From: Zygnema cylindricum | Lineage: Eukaryota; Streptophyta; Zygnematophyceae; Zygnematales; Zygnemataceae | Length of the DNA stretch: 64,000 bases | Assembly (NCBI GenBank): GCA_037447655.1 | Contig: JBBHKE010003464.1 | Span: forward strand, 1 to 64,000 | Direction of reading: 5' to 3' | The notes under the pieces: generated by a model | What the model was told of the DNA's origin: nothing | What the model saw: only the letters and a program-made list of their open reading frames with translations | Databases searched by the model: none | Shown: positions 44,843-55,573 of the stretch, piece after piece | Position numbering within the stretch: the stretch's first letter is position 1 | Layout of the letters: each line of letters begins with the position of its first letter | Position numbers and translations under genes: made by a program

Positions 44843-46048
44843 TTGAGTTTTGTGAAGGAAAAAGAGAGAAAAAAATTGTGAATCTTGTATATAGATCTGA
44901 TGAAGAAATGGTGGCTGATATGATGACAAAACCAGTGCCCTCTCCTAAATTGAAATATTGTAGAGAATAAATTGGACTAAAACTGAAGGTAAAATTAGAC
45001 TAGAAAATAAGGGGAGTGTTGAAATTAATAGATTTCTAGAGTATTTGCTATGTTTAAATATGTTAGTATAAAAAGAAAAGAAAAGGACGGAGAGCCTGCC
45101 TCCACCTCCTCTCTCTAGCCCCCATACTTATTGTAGTCACTGAAGGATAGAGATGGTGGTTGATCTATGGCTGCCTTAGTTCAACAAGCAGTTATTTTTA
45201 GTAAGTTACTAAAAATATACTTGACGGACCCAGGATTTGATCCCGGTACCTGCCGTCCGTCAAGTTGGCCAGTAGCGGTCATCTTTATCTTATTAATCTA
45301 GGACCAATGCTAAATGCTATAGGGTTTGATAGATATTTATATATTTAGGAATGAACTAATTCATTTAACTGGAACTATATACGACATGGATAGATACAGT
45401 TTTTGTAAAGTACGGAGTACGGTACAGTTTCGAAACGGATACTGCGCATTTTGTATCGACAGCGAAACAAATATCGCGCAAGTATTAATAACGGATGAGA
45501 TTTCATTTCGAGTTAAATCCAACGGCGCACACCATCGCCGAAATCTCGGAATGGTCACTCTGGCATTTAGTGACGTGGCATGACCTGGCGCCACGTGGAG
45601 AAATAACATTCGGTCGTGGGAATTCCGAGGAACGTACGGACGAGTGGAAAATAGACACGCGGTTGCTCAGTGGCCTTGTTGTACAAAGGTCGTACAAAAA
45701 GTACATCGGCAGTAGTACTTTTATGTACTTTACAGTATTATGATTGGAGCGTACTTTAGTAGATAGGGTTTGTGAGAGATAGATGTAGGACTTTATATAG
45801 ACAATCGCCTCTCCCTTGGGAGTTTTGTAGAAATTTGCATCTTTGCCGGCTTATAACTTATCGCTTGGTTGGGCGTTTTCAGAGATTCTTTTTCCTACGG
45901 ACTCAAGAGAGTCCAGGCTGCAGAGTGATGCGGTTAGATTGTCAATTTGTCTGCTTAGGTAGCAGTGGCTGCCATTGAAAGTGGGTTAGTTTATAACTAT
46001 CTAGATACTTCATGTACTCTATAGTCTAATGGAGGACACAGAGTTTCA
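44089..46048 (+). mobile_element. copia D: RT-RNase H-3' LTR half element
   Basis: Begins abruptly in RT after motif C (DLGEARYILGIQMERD), continues through RNase H to the purine tract AATAAGGGGAG (45007-45016) and a complete LTR 45017-46048 (1032 bp, TGTTGAAATTAATAG...GAGTTTCA). No 5' part. The LTR type matches the solo LTR at 57373-58408. Confidence 0.85.
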
Positions 46049-46322
46049 TTTAGGACTTAGGGTTTTTGGTAGATAGCCGCCTCTCTTTGAGAGAGCTTGT
46101 ATAAATATTGGCATCTTTGCCCTTTTATAATTAATCGCCTGGTTGGGCGTTTTTTGTGATTCTTTTTGTTGCGGACTTAGAGGAGTCCACATTGCATAGG
46201 GATGCACTCAGATTGTCTATTTACTTGCTTGGGTAGTTGTGGTCTAAGTTGAAATTGGGTCTGTCAAAAACTGCCTAGAGCCTTCCTAAATTCCGTAGTC
46301 CAATGGGTGATACAAAATTACA
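46049..46322 (+). repeat. partial duplicate of the copia D LTR 3' part
   Basis: Repeats the last roughly 270 bases of the D-type LTR, including TTGTATAAAT, CGCCTGGTTGGGCG and GGACTTAGAGGAGTCC, and ends ...AAATTACA. No LTR start and no primer site. Confidence 0.65.
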
Positions 46323-46385
46323 TTTTCCACTTCGGTGGCTAAAATGAAATGATTTGAAAGTTTGCAAAAGAAACGAGAAAAAGGT

Positions 46386-47215
46386 AGTAACCAAAGACGC
46401 GAGAGTAGCCTAGGTAGGAACTAGAGGCCCAAACTTGTTGTACCGGATGGACTTGGCCAATGAAATTGACTTTGAATACTGTAGTGTCTTTCCGTATAAT
46501 GTTTGTGGCATGAGAGGCTCGGTCATGTTGATCACGAGAGACTTGATAAAATGGTAAAACAAAATATGATAGATGGTGTAAATTTAGGCCAAAATGATCC
46601 TTATGTATGTGATGGGCGTGCTTTGGGAAAGTTTCATTAGTTACCCCTACCTCAGGCCGCGGATAATCGGGCTACGTAATTGCTGCAAATTATTCATTCG
46701 GACATGTGGGGACCGTCAAAAGTCCCCTCGCTCATTGGCAGCCGGTTTTTAGTCACTTTTATCGATGATTTCTCTCGATATAGCAAGGTTTACTTTATGA
46801 AGGAGAAGAGTGAAGTGCTCACTCACTTCAAGCACTTTCGGGTTTGGGTGGAAAAGCTTCACGGGAAGCCGATTCTCTCACTTCGGTCCGAAAACAGAGA
46901 TTTAGAGAAAAATGCCAAAATCCAAAAATATGTAATTTTTGAAAGTGTTCCACTACATCTTCCACCAACTCTTCCTCATCTGCCAATGGCGGAACATCTC
47001 CAAGTCCTTTTCCGGACACTCTGGCTGCTCCACTTGTCGAGGATACTACTCCTCCTCCTCCTCTTCCTCCTCCTCCTCCTCGGCGGCAACGTACGGATCC
47101 AACTGTTCCAGCCTCAAATTTTCTTGGGGAAAGAAGGCAAAGCAACAGGCTGCGAGGTGAACCGATGGAACCAGCCACCATAGAGGAGGCCTTTTAAGCT
47201 CCGGAAAAATATCAA
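46386..47215 (+). pseudogene. integrase fragment of a different copia lineage
   Basis: In mixed frames: YRMDLANEIDFEYC, a Gag-pre-integrase part (HVDHERLDKMV...NDPYVCDGRALGK), then 46680-47183 with LQIIHSDMWGPSKVPSLIGS (first catalytic Asp) and TFIDDFSRYSKVYFMKEKSE. The second Asp region reads LRSENRD (Asp to Glu/Asn changes). Then a Pro-rich linker and NFLGERRQSNRLRGEP, which normally precede RT. It clearly differs from the other copia elements here. It may belong to family B, whose coding part is otherwise absent. Confidence 0.7.
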
Positions 47216-47606
47216 TATCTCCGCGGCGAACAATGAAATGCGATTGATAATGGAGGCTCATGTTATTTTGAAAGCTTTAGTCCTCACTAAAGTCTCCTAT
47301 GTGAGGGGAGTGTCTTCTAGGTACTTAGTTTATTTTGTGGAAACCCGTTTCACTATGTACTTGAATTAGTGTGACAGTGAACAATGAAGGAGTACACTGA
47401 GTATCACATTAGCGGGACACGCGTCAGCAAACTGATATGAGACACTCCGCAATGTTTATGGTCTACGACTCTGATTCACCGGAAAACCGAGATGTTACAC
47501 AAAGTTTCATCTTGGATGAAACTTCTGAAAGATGGACGACGCAGATTTGCTACCGACAGATGCTGGTTAATCGGGACCACGTCTATGATTATCGAACGTG
47601 TTCTGT
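47216..47606. other. no gene assigned
   Basis: Includes GTGAGGGGAGTGTCTTC at about 47298, which resembles a purine tract plus LTR start, and a 62-codon plus-strand open stretch (47437-47625) without recognisable motifs. Confidence 0.4.
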
Positions 47607-49074
47607 GTTCTTTTTGAAAACTTAGTTTCGTGCGTACAGAGCGTTTCGTGCGTGCGCGTGTTCGCGTGCGTGCGCATTTACGCGATGTAGTGTGGAGGTT
47701 CGAATTGATTTGCGGATTGGGGGAGTAAATGTACGAAGAAAATTAAATGTACATGAAGGACTAATTGAGTGGCGCGGAATGCGCAATGTAAATGGACGGC
47801 GGATCGCGAAGCGATCCGATTTGAAATTTTCGAAGTGTGAAAATGTACGCATGGCGTACGAAACAAAATGCGACAAGCACATTTACTACAAGGGACGCGC
47901 TTGCGGTACGAAAATGATTTCGATTGTACGAGGTTTCGACAAGTGGATTTTTATGACCACGCGGCGCGACATCAAAGGTGCCGATTAAGAGCGACGGACG
48001 GCGGATATAGGCCGCCAAGTTTTTTATGTAGTGGTGACGCGAAATCGCGTCAATCACACGATATTTATTTTTGGACGTTCCGGATTGTTTGACAAGTGAT
48101 TCGTGGTACACGTGGAAGGCGGATGGCGTCCGCCGATATTTCCAAGGGATCGTATTGTTTGATGACGTGTTAATTAGGTGGACCGTACATATACGATGTC
48201 GGTTCACTACGTGGATTTATCTGCAAGTGACTAAGCAAGTTGTCGCTTATGACGCGTATTTTGCGGACGCGTCGGTGTAAATATTTGAAACAATATTGTT
48301 TTGTCGTATGTGTATTATTAATTTAGTATTGATTATGACATTTTTATTTTAAGTGATCAATTAGGGTTTTCGATAGTTTAATTTGTGTGTGTACAATATC
48401 ATACTTGTAGACAAGTGTACGCTTACGATTGCTTGACTCTCAGGTGTACGCTTACGATTAGTTTTATTTAATGACAGTTATGTAATTTACGTTGGTTATT
48501 TTGACACTTAGTGATTTGTTAACAGCTCACAAGTGTATATATAGGTTTGAGCTTCATTAGAATATTAATCAATGCTGGTTAGTAAAGTGGGGACCGAAGA
48601 TGTAGTATTTTAGGGTTGTCGATTAGGTCATGCACTTTGAATGATATAATGATTATTTGATTATACTTTGATTATACTCTTGTTTATGTGTGATGCATTT
48701 GTTTTTATTATTTATTTATGTTATTTTATATATGTTTTGCATTGTTAATGCATTTGTCCTAGGGTTTATTTATGTCGATTATTCCATCAAACCTTAGATG
48801 ATGTCATAGGGTTTATTTATGTTGATTATTCCATGAAACCCTAAATGTTGTTGTATGTTAAATGGAGGATGCATTTCAAATGATTGTTCATTGGCCTAGC
48901 TTCGCTTAGCTTCTTGCATGATAGTTTGGGTGGCTTCTGCGGTCTATTTTAGACCAAAGAACAACAGGTTATGGGCCCACACCCCATCTATCATATGTTA
49001 GGTTAAGTCGATGTAGGTTTTTGTCACACGCATTGTAGCGCGTTAATATTGTCCTTGCTGGTTGTATTGCAGTA
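47607..49074 (+). mobile_element. family B LTR 2 with leader
   Basis: LTR 47607-48966 (TGTTCTTTTTGAAAAC...GAACAACA, 1360 bp) plus primer site 48967-48980 and the leader to GCAGTA at 49074. It then changes directly into minus-strand methyltransferase sequence. So this copy sits in, or was joined to, the DNMT-bearing element. Confidence 0.8.
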
Positions 49075-49219
49075 GGGGTGAATATTTTTTAAGACGTACC
49101 CCACTGGCGTGTGTTGGCGTCCATCTAACTCGTTTATCAGTCGCGTCATCTGAAAGAATGTTCTGCTACACACATCCTGGTGTCCCCTTCTCTATCTTGG
49201 TAACGAATACCCAGGCACG
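49075..49219 (-). pseudogene. C-terminal part of the cytosine-5 methyltransferase domain
   Basis: On the minus strand one frame reads FFQMTRLINELDGRQHTPVG then YVLKNIH. This matches the stretch after the PCQ loop in C5 methyltransferases (RS.LF...RLI..L....GYVLENV). The motif VI Glu-Asn-Val is changed to Lys-Asn-Ile. The end nearest 49219 continues the Pro-Cys of motif IV from 55574, with one frameshift just after it (GYS follows in the shifted frame). Motif VIII and the target recognition domain are missing. Confidence 0.7.
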
Positions 49220-50216
49220 TGTTGAAATTAGAAGGTTTTCTTATGTATTTTCTATGTTTCTTAAGTAATATAAGATGAGGAAGGAAAAGCGTAGGCAGCC
49301 TGCTTCCAACTTCTCTCTCTAGCCTGCATACTTGTCGTAGTCACTAGAGGCTGAAAAAGAAGCTAAAGCCATGGCTGCCTATGCTTCTCCTAGAGTAAAA
49401 ATGCAGTCTTTTGTTTAACTTACCAAAAAGGTTAACGAACCCAAGATTTGATTCTGGTACCTACCGTTCGTTCAAATAGCCCAACATCGTTACCATGTAG
49501 TCTAGCACCTATGTCAAAGTATATAGGGTACGAAAGCTACTTAAAGTTGTGCAGATAGGAAAGTTCATTTAACTGACGAAAAAACCACGATCACATTGAC
49601 ACAGTTAAACAGAATCACATCAAAAAGCACTGCTAGTATTTTAACGGCTATTAATTAAGGCCAATATCAATCAAACGGCGGAGGAAGAAGCCGGCATCAC
49701 AGAATGAACATTTTCGCGGTTTGCGGTCACAGTCACACCAAGTGACATGTGGCAACCAGACATTGGATGGCGGCATCTCCGGGACATACCATGGCGAACT
49801 TGGACATGGCAGGAGTCATCTCCTTGGCCATGTCGTATAATGGCCGTACAGAAAGTACTCCGCGCCAAGTACCTTTTTTTATTGTCCACTGAATTGATTG
49901 GCCGCGTACTTTGGTAGTAGAGGGTTAAGAGAGGCATTCAGGACTTAGAAAATAGATGTAGCAGCCTCTCTCCCAGAGCGCTTCTGTATAAAATGTCATT
50001 TTTGACCATTGATAATTTACTGCTCAGGGGAGCAAATTCAAGGATTCTTTTTGTGGCAGACTCAAAGGATTCAGCTCTACCAAGGGGTTCTTTTTGGTCA
50101 GTCAATATTCTATTAGTGTGTCGGCAATACTCATACAAAGACTAAAGGATTGAGGTTATCCTAAAGGCTTCATGTAAGCTGCCACTCTGAGTACCAATGG
50201 AGGTCTCAGAGTTGCA
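49220..50216 (+). repeat. copia E 5' LTR
   Basis: TGTTGAAATTAGAAGG...TCAGAGTTGCA. Antisense tRNA-like minihelix at 49434-49472 (AACGAAC/GTTCGTT stem), TATA box TGTATAAAAT at about 49985, hairpin TGCTCAGGGGAGCA at 50021-50034, second hairpin at 50056-50075. Confidence 0.88.
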
Positions 50217-50231
50217 GGTTATGGGCCCACC
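50217..50231 (+). other. primer-binding site, half tRNA-iMet type, with gag ATG
   Basis: GGTTATGGGCCCACC, identical to 19927-19941. The ATG at 50221 opens MGPPSRVPIFNGTGFIY, then TGA. Confidence 0.85.
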
Positions 50232-51500
50232 CTCTAGGGTGCCCATATTCAATGGGACTGGGTTCATCTATTGAAGAGTATGATGATAGGAACCGTATGT
50301 GATAAAAGATTTTGGGGAATAGTGAGTGGGCGAGTAAAGTGCCCATCCGGTTCTGTTATCACTCCAAGGTTTGGAGGAAGCAGATTTGGTAGGAAACCAG
50401 ATCCACCGCCGTCAAAGGACTTAGAAGATGCAGAAAGCATCATGATGAAATGGGGAAGAGAAAGAGAAAACCACACCTATAGCAACCGGATTTGTTTTCA
50501 TGTCTTCTATTCCGAGGAATGAGGAGAATGACATCGATACCTGGGACTACAACATGGGGGCCAAGCATTTTATCCTCCGTCATCTCACACAAGGACTCGC
50601 ATGTCCTCATTTGTAGGTGGAAAGGGCATCCAATCTGTGGGATACGCTTATAGAGATGTACTATAGTGGTACTATTCAAGAACATAAACTAGCAGATCAA
50701 AGGATCAATGCATACTTTCACAAAGGAGAGAAGATGCTTGATTTTTGCAATAAGCCAGCTATACTCTTCATGGAGTTAGAGTGTGCCGGAAAAGTAGAAA
50801 CCTAGAAGGCAAAGGTTCATTGCTTACTCATGAAACTACCCGATGAGTATGAGAACATTGTGAACCGAGTACAGGATCTGCGGACTCCAGGTGGATATGG
50901 AATTCGGTAGTTAGTATGATCCTCGTCTGAGAGAATACAATCAAAATTCGGAGGGGAGTTAAGAGTGGACAAGCCTTGGCGGCCGGAGCAAGTTGGAGAA
51001 ATAAAGATTCATAGAAATCCCTTGGAAGTTATGGAGGGGAAGACCAAAATAATCAATCCGATGAGTCCGGAACAATGGGACCAAAGGGGCTTTGTCATTT
51101 CTGCAAGAAACTCGGGCATTACATTGCGGAATGTACCAAACTGACTGAGCTTCAGATAAAGGAGGGCCAGACCGGGGTCAGCCACGAGGGAAGAAAAAGG
51201 CACTTCTCACACAGTTATTCGAGGAGGAATATGATGAGGAGGACGACGAACTTCTTTTGGATGAGGAGTTGGAGGCAAAGACTGAAGTCGATATTCCACG
51301 GAAGCAGAAATACGCTTTCGTTGGACTGAAAGGTGAAGGAGGTTGGATTGTGGATTGAGGTGCCTCCATGCACATGTGCAAGGATAAACATCTGTTCACT
51401 TAGCTGAGAAAGAACCCTACAGTAGAGATTGAATATGGGGATGGGAGGGTAGTTACCACTACTTATGTAGGATCGGTAGATGTGAAAGTCATAGTGGAGG
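50221..51500 (+). pseudogene. copia E: Gag and protease
   Basis: Broken into several frames. MGPPSRVPIFNG start; 50617-50805 gives ASNLWDTLIEMYYSGTIQEH and KMLDFCNKPAILFMELE; the zinc knuckle CHFCKKLGHYIAEC lies at about 51094-51135; then an acidic segment, IPRKQKYAFVG and the protease GGWIVD*GASMHMC near 51344, where the active-site Ser codon has become TGA. So protease is inactivated exactly at the catalytic triplet. Confidence 0.85.
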
Positions 51501-51559
51501 GAAAAACATCAATTGTTACGTTTCTCCGATGTATTGTTTATATTGGAGTTAAACAAAAA

Positions 51560-52787
51560 TCTTATCTCTACATCTGTTTTAGATGATTAAGGATTTGAAA
51601 CTATCACCAGAAAAGGAGTTTTTACAACTAGTTTTGAGGAAGATGTGTATTTCACTGCTGAGAAAGGTAGCCAAGGAATGTTCAGGCTTGCTTTAAATAA
51701 TGGAAATCTCAATCTTTACTATGGTGGTGTTAATGATATTATGTTGTGGCATACGAGACTTCGGCATGTGAATCTAGAAAAGCTAAAAGGTATGAAAAAG
51801 ATGGGAGTAGTTAAAGGGATACGCTTTGGGGAAAATGAGAATCTAATTTATTGTAGTGGGTGTGCTCAGGGTAAAGCACACAGATTACCATTTATAAAGG
51901 AAGCAACTTATAAAGGAGAAAATATTTTTGATTTGGTACACACGGATATTTGGGGACCGGTAAGAGTGCCATCACCCGGAGAAAACAGATTTATGTTAAC
52001 CATTACCGATGATTGGTCTCGGGACTCCCGGGTATACTTTCTAAAAAAAAAATCCGAAACTCCGGAGTATTTCAAACAATATAAAGCATGGGCCGAGAAC
52101 CTTCACAAGACATCAATAAAGAGAGTAAGAAGTGATAATGGAGGGGAATATACCTCCAATCAGTTTGAAGATTTCTTAAGAGAGGATGGTGTGCAACATC
52201 AAAAGACAATTCCTGAAAACCCGGAAAAGAATGGTGTTGCCGTGAGATTAAATAGGACATTGAATGATTATGCACAGAGTATGTTATCAGATAAAAGGAT
52301 AAGAAAAAGATTTTGGGCCGAAGCTATGAATTGTGCGAAATATTTGAGAAATAGAGTACTTACTTTGGCTGTGAAAAACCAAACTCCATATGAGAGATGG
52401 ACAGGCCGAAAACCAAATCTATCTCACTTAAATGTTTTCGGTAGTAAAGTCTTCAGTTTAGATATAGAGAGATCTAATTGGAAACTTGATCCTAAAGGGA
52501 AACCCGGATATTTGCTAAGATATGATGAGGATGTAAAAGGGTATAAAGTGTATGATCTAAGAAGAGAAGATATAATTCTAGTAAAGCACATGGTAGCTAT
52601 GGATGAAGAGAAGTCGGTAGATCCCTTCAAATCCTCAAAGTCAGTTAAAATCAGATTTGAGTTAGACAATTCTAATGACTTTCACCTTCCCAACTATCTG
52701 GGTCTCCAAGAAGATGATACTCTTGCAGGGTCAGACGATATTCTTGCAGGCTCAAAACAGACCGAGAAGACTTGGAAACACTGGTGA
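51560..52787 (+). CDS. copia E: integrase
   Basis: 380 codons open (51645-52787), the longest uninterrupted pol piece in the window. HHCC module: MLWHTRLRHVNLEKL and CSGCAQGKAHRLPF. Core: DLVHTDIWGPVRVPS (Asp), ITDDWSRDSRVYFLKK, RVRSDNGGEYTSN (Asp), PEKNGVAVRLNRTL, where the catalytic Glu of the usual NGVAER is Val. C-terminal part: RKPNLSHLNVFGSKVFSLD, PGYLLRYDEDVKGYKVYDL. Active-site loss despite an open frame suggests fairly recent decay. Confidence 0.85.
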
Positions 52788-52789
52788 CA

Positions 52790-54005
52790 CCTATACTTGA
52801 AGCGAAAGACGTGGTGGAAACGGATATGGATCCGAGGGATAGGGGAGAAGCCGTGGTGATTCAAAGAATTCACGGGAACCATCTATTCCGGCCGCAAATT
52901 TTGAGGGAGGAAGAAGAAGCACCAAAAGGCTTTAAGAAAAACAAGTTAACAATAAGGTATCTAAACTTTCTCACCAAGATGAACCTCAAACATATGGAGA
53001 GGCAATAAATTGCCCGGAGAGAAACCGGTGGAAGACAGCCATCAATGAAGAGATAGCTTCAATCATGGCGGCTGATACATGGGAGTTGGTGGACTGTGTA
53101 ACTGGTCGCAAACCAATCGTATGTAAGTGGGTTTTCAAATTAAAACTGAATCTTGACAATACTATTGAGAGGTATAAGGCCTGGTTAGTGGCCAAAGGTT
53201 TAACTCAGAAAAAGGGAATAGACTACGAAGAAACTTTTGCTCCAGTCGTCTGATTTCCCTCGGTCCGAATACTTCTCAGTCTGGCAACTGTAGAACACAT
53301 AGAAGTACACCAGATAGACATCAAAACTGCCTTCTTGTCTGGAGAACTAGAGGAGGAGATCTTCATGTGACAGTCGGATGAATTCGTGGAACAAGGAGAA
53401 AAGAGTAAGGTATGCCGGCTGATCAAATCTCTCTATGGATTGAAACAGGCGCTTAGACAATGGAACAAGAAACTTGATGAGTTCCTTACTGGTCTGAGAT
53501 ACATTCGGATCAGTTTAGATCATTCAATTTATGTTTTGAAGATGAGAAAGGTGTCATCTTTTTTGCAATTTACGTAGATGATTTGCTTGTTTTGAGTAAG
53601 TCAATGGAGAAAATCAACAAACTAAAAACAGATCTGAAGGGAAGATTTGAGATGAAGAACATGGGGGAAGCAAGATATATTATGGGAATACAAGTAGAGA
53701 GAGATAGGAAAAAGAGAATAATTAGACTAACTCAGAAAGAGGCAATTGGAAACATGTTGGAAAAATTTCAGATGGACAAAGCCAACAGTTGTACAACTCC
53801 CATGGATCTAAAGAAGGGAAGTGAGGGGAGTGAGGAAGGAGACATCCTAATTCTAGATGATGAACTAGGTCTAGAAGAGAGGAAATTCATGCAGACTATC
53901 CCATACAGACAGGTAGTGGGCAGTCTGATTTATTTCATGAATTGTACCAGACCGGATTTGGCAGCAGCTGTAGGAGTGCTAAGTAAGTCTGAATGCTCCT
54001 ACTAA
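52790..54005 (+). pseudogene. copia E: reverse transcriptase
   Basis: Linker near 52840, then 53065-53253 (TWELVDCVTGRKPIVCKWVF, LVAKGLTQKKGIDYEETFAP), stop at 53253, VHQIDIKTAFLS (motif A) in the next piece, 53386-53577 (RLIKSLYGLKQALRQWNKKL), and FAIYVDDLLVLSKSM reached by a frameshift near 53540-53580. 53583-54005 holds the connection ending AAAVGVLSKS. YVDD intact. Confidence 0.85.
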
Positions 54006-54530
54006 AAGGGATTAGGAAGATGCTAAGAGGGTCCTTAGATATCTCATAGGAACTAGGGATCTATTGCAGTATCTTGGTTGGGAAAATACAGACATCACCA
54101 CTTAGAGTGATGCCAACTATAGGGATGCTCCGATGCGAAGATGTACATCTGGATATCTGTTGTATGTGGGGAATGGTGCTTGTTGCTGGAGCAGTAAGCA
54201 ACAAAAGGTCATCGCTCAGTCCACCATGGAGGCTGAGTGTATTGCATTTTGCTTTGCTTTGAAGGAATTGATGTGGATCAAATCCTTGCTTGGTGAATTG
54301 GGGCACCTTAAGAGTGGAATTCAAAAAATATTCTGTGATAATCAAGCAGCAATTGCAATTGCTGCTTATCCTAAACATCACTTTAAAGCAAAGCACATGG
54401 ATATTAGACTTAGCTTTCTTAGGGAAAAGTGGAGAGCAAAATAATAAGTCTATAATATAGACCAGACAATGAAATGGTGGCAGACATGATGACAAAGCCT
54501 GTGCCTTCTCCTAAATTAATATTTTGTAGA
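54006..54530 (+). pseudogene. copia E: RNase H
   Basis: 54133-54444 open: MRRCTSGYLLYVGNGACCWS, STMEAECIAF (Glu kept, Tyr lost), FCDNQAAIAIAAYPKHHFKA. The upstream Asp region (DITT*SDANYRD) carries a TAG. The tail MVADMMTKPVPSP is in frame 3 near 54476. Confidence 0.85.
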
Positions 54531-54576
54531 GAGAAGTGTAGACCTAAATTTAAAAGTGACTAGAAAATAAGGGGAG

Positions 54577-55573
54577 TGTTGAAATTAGAAGGTTTTCTTA
54601 TGTATTTTCTAGGTTTTTTAAGTAATCTAAGATGAGGAAGGAAATAGCAGAGGCAGCCTGCTTCTAGCTTCTCTCTCTAGCCTCCATACTTATTGTAGTC
54701 ACTAGAGGCTAAACAAGAAGCTAGAGCCATGGCTGCGAATGCTTCTCCTAGAGTCAAAAGGCAGCCTTTCTTTAACTTACCAAAAAGGCTAACGGACAAA
54801 GGAATTGATCCTGGTACATACCGTCCGTTCAAATAGCCCAGCATCGTTACCATGTAGCCTAGCACCTGTGTCGAAGTACATAGGGTACGATAGCTACTTG
54901 AAGATGAGCAAATAGGAAAGTTCATTTAACTGATAAACGGACCCCAATAGCATAGACACAGTTAAACACATTCACATTGAAAAGTACAGCTTCTATTTTA
55001 ACGGCTATAAATTAAGGCCAATATCAATTGGACGGCGGAGGAAAAAGCCGGCATCGCGGAATGAACATTTTGGCGGTTTAACGTCACAGCCACACCGGGT
55101 GACACGTGGCAACTTGACATTGGATGGCGGCATCTTTGAGACATACCATGGCGAACCAAGACATGCTAGGCATCATCTCCTTAGCCATGACGTCCAATGG
55201 CCGTACTCAAAGTACTCCGGCCCAAGTACCTTTCTCTACTGTCCACTAAATTGATTGGCTCCGTACTTCAGTAGTAGAGGGTTAAGAGAAGGGTTCAGGA
55301 CTTAGAAATAAGATGTAGCAGCCTCTCTCTCAGAGCGCTTCTGTATAAAAGGTCATCTTTGACCATTGATAATTCACTTCTCAAGGGAGCAAATTCAAGG
55401 ATTCTTTTTGTGGCTGACTCAGGGAGTCAGCTGTACCAAGGGGTTCAGTTTGGCCAGTCTGTATTCTGTCAGATTGTGTGCAATACTCATACAAAGACTA
55501 AGGGATTGAGGTTATCCTAGAGGCTTCTGGTGAGCTGCCCACTCTGAGTACTAATTGAGGTCTCAGAGTTGCA
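54577..55573 (+). repeat. copia E 3' LTR
   Basis: 997 bp. The antisense minihelix at 54791-54829 has stem AACGGAC/GTCCGTT, i.e. a paired change relative to the 5' LTR. TATA box at about 55341-55350, hairpin GCTGACTC/GAGTCAGC at 55413-55431. Confidence 0.88.

Larger units (their letters stand above)
49220..55573 (+). mobile_element. copia E: full-length copia element
   Basis: 6354 bp with two LTRs of exactly 997 bp (49220-50216 and 54577-55573), about nine in ten bases alike in the parts I aligned by eye. Flanks are GCACG and CCACG, a 5-bp duplication with one change. The primer site is at 50217-50231 and the purine tract AATAAGGGGAG precedes 54577. The body has gag, protease, integrase, RT and RNase H in copia order. 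It is inserted in the methyltransferase, two codons past the motif IV Pro. Confidence 0.92.

Noticed and set aside
47046-47261. Minus-strand ORF with a run of Glu residues
   Set aside because: It is the complement of a Pro-rich, CTC-repeat linker in the plus-strand copia fragment.
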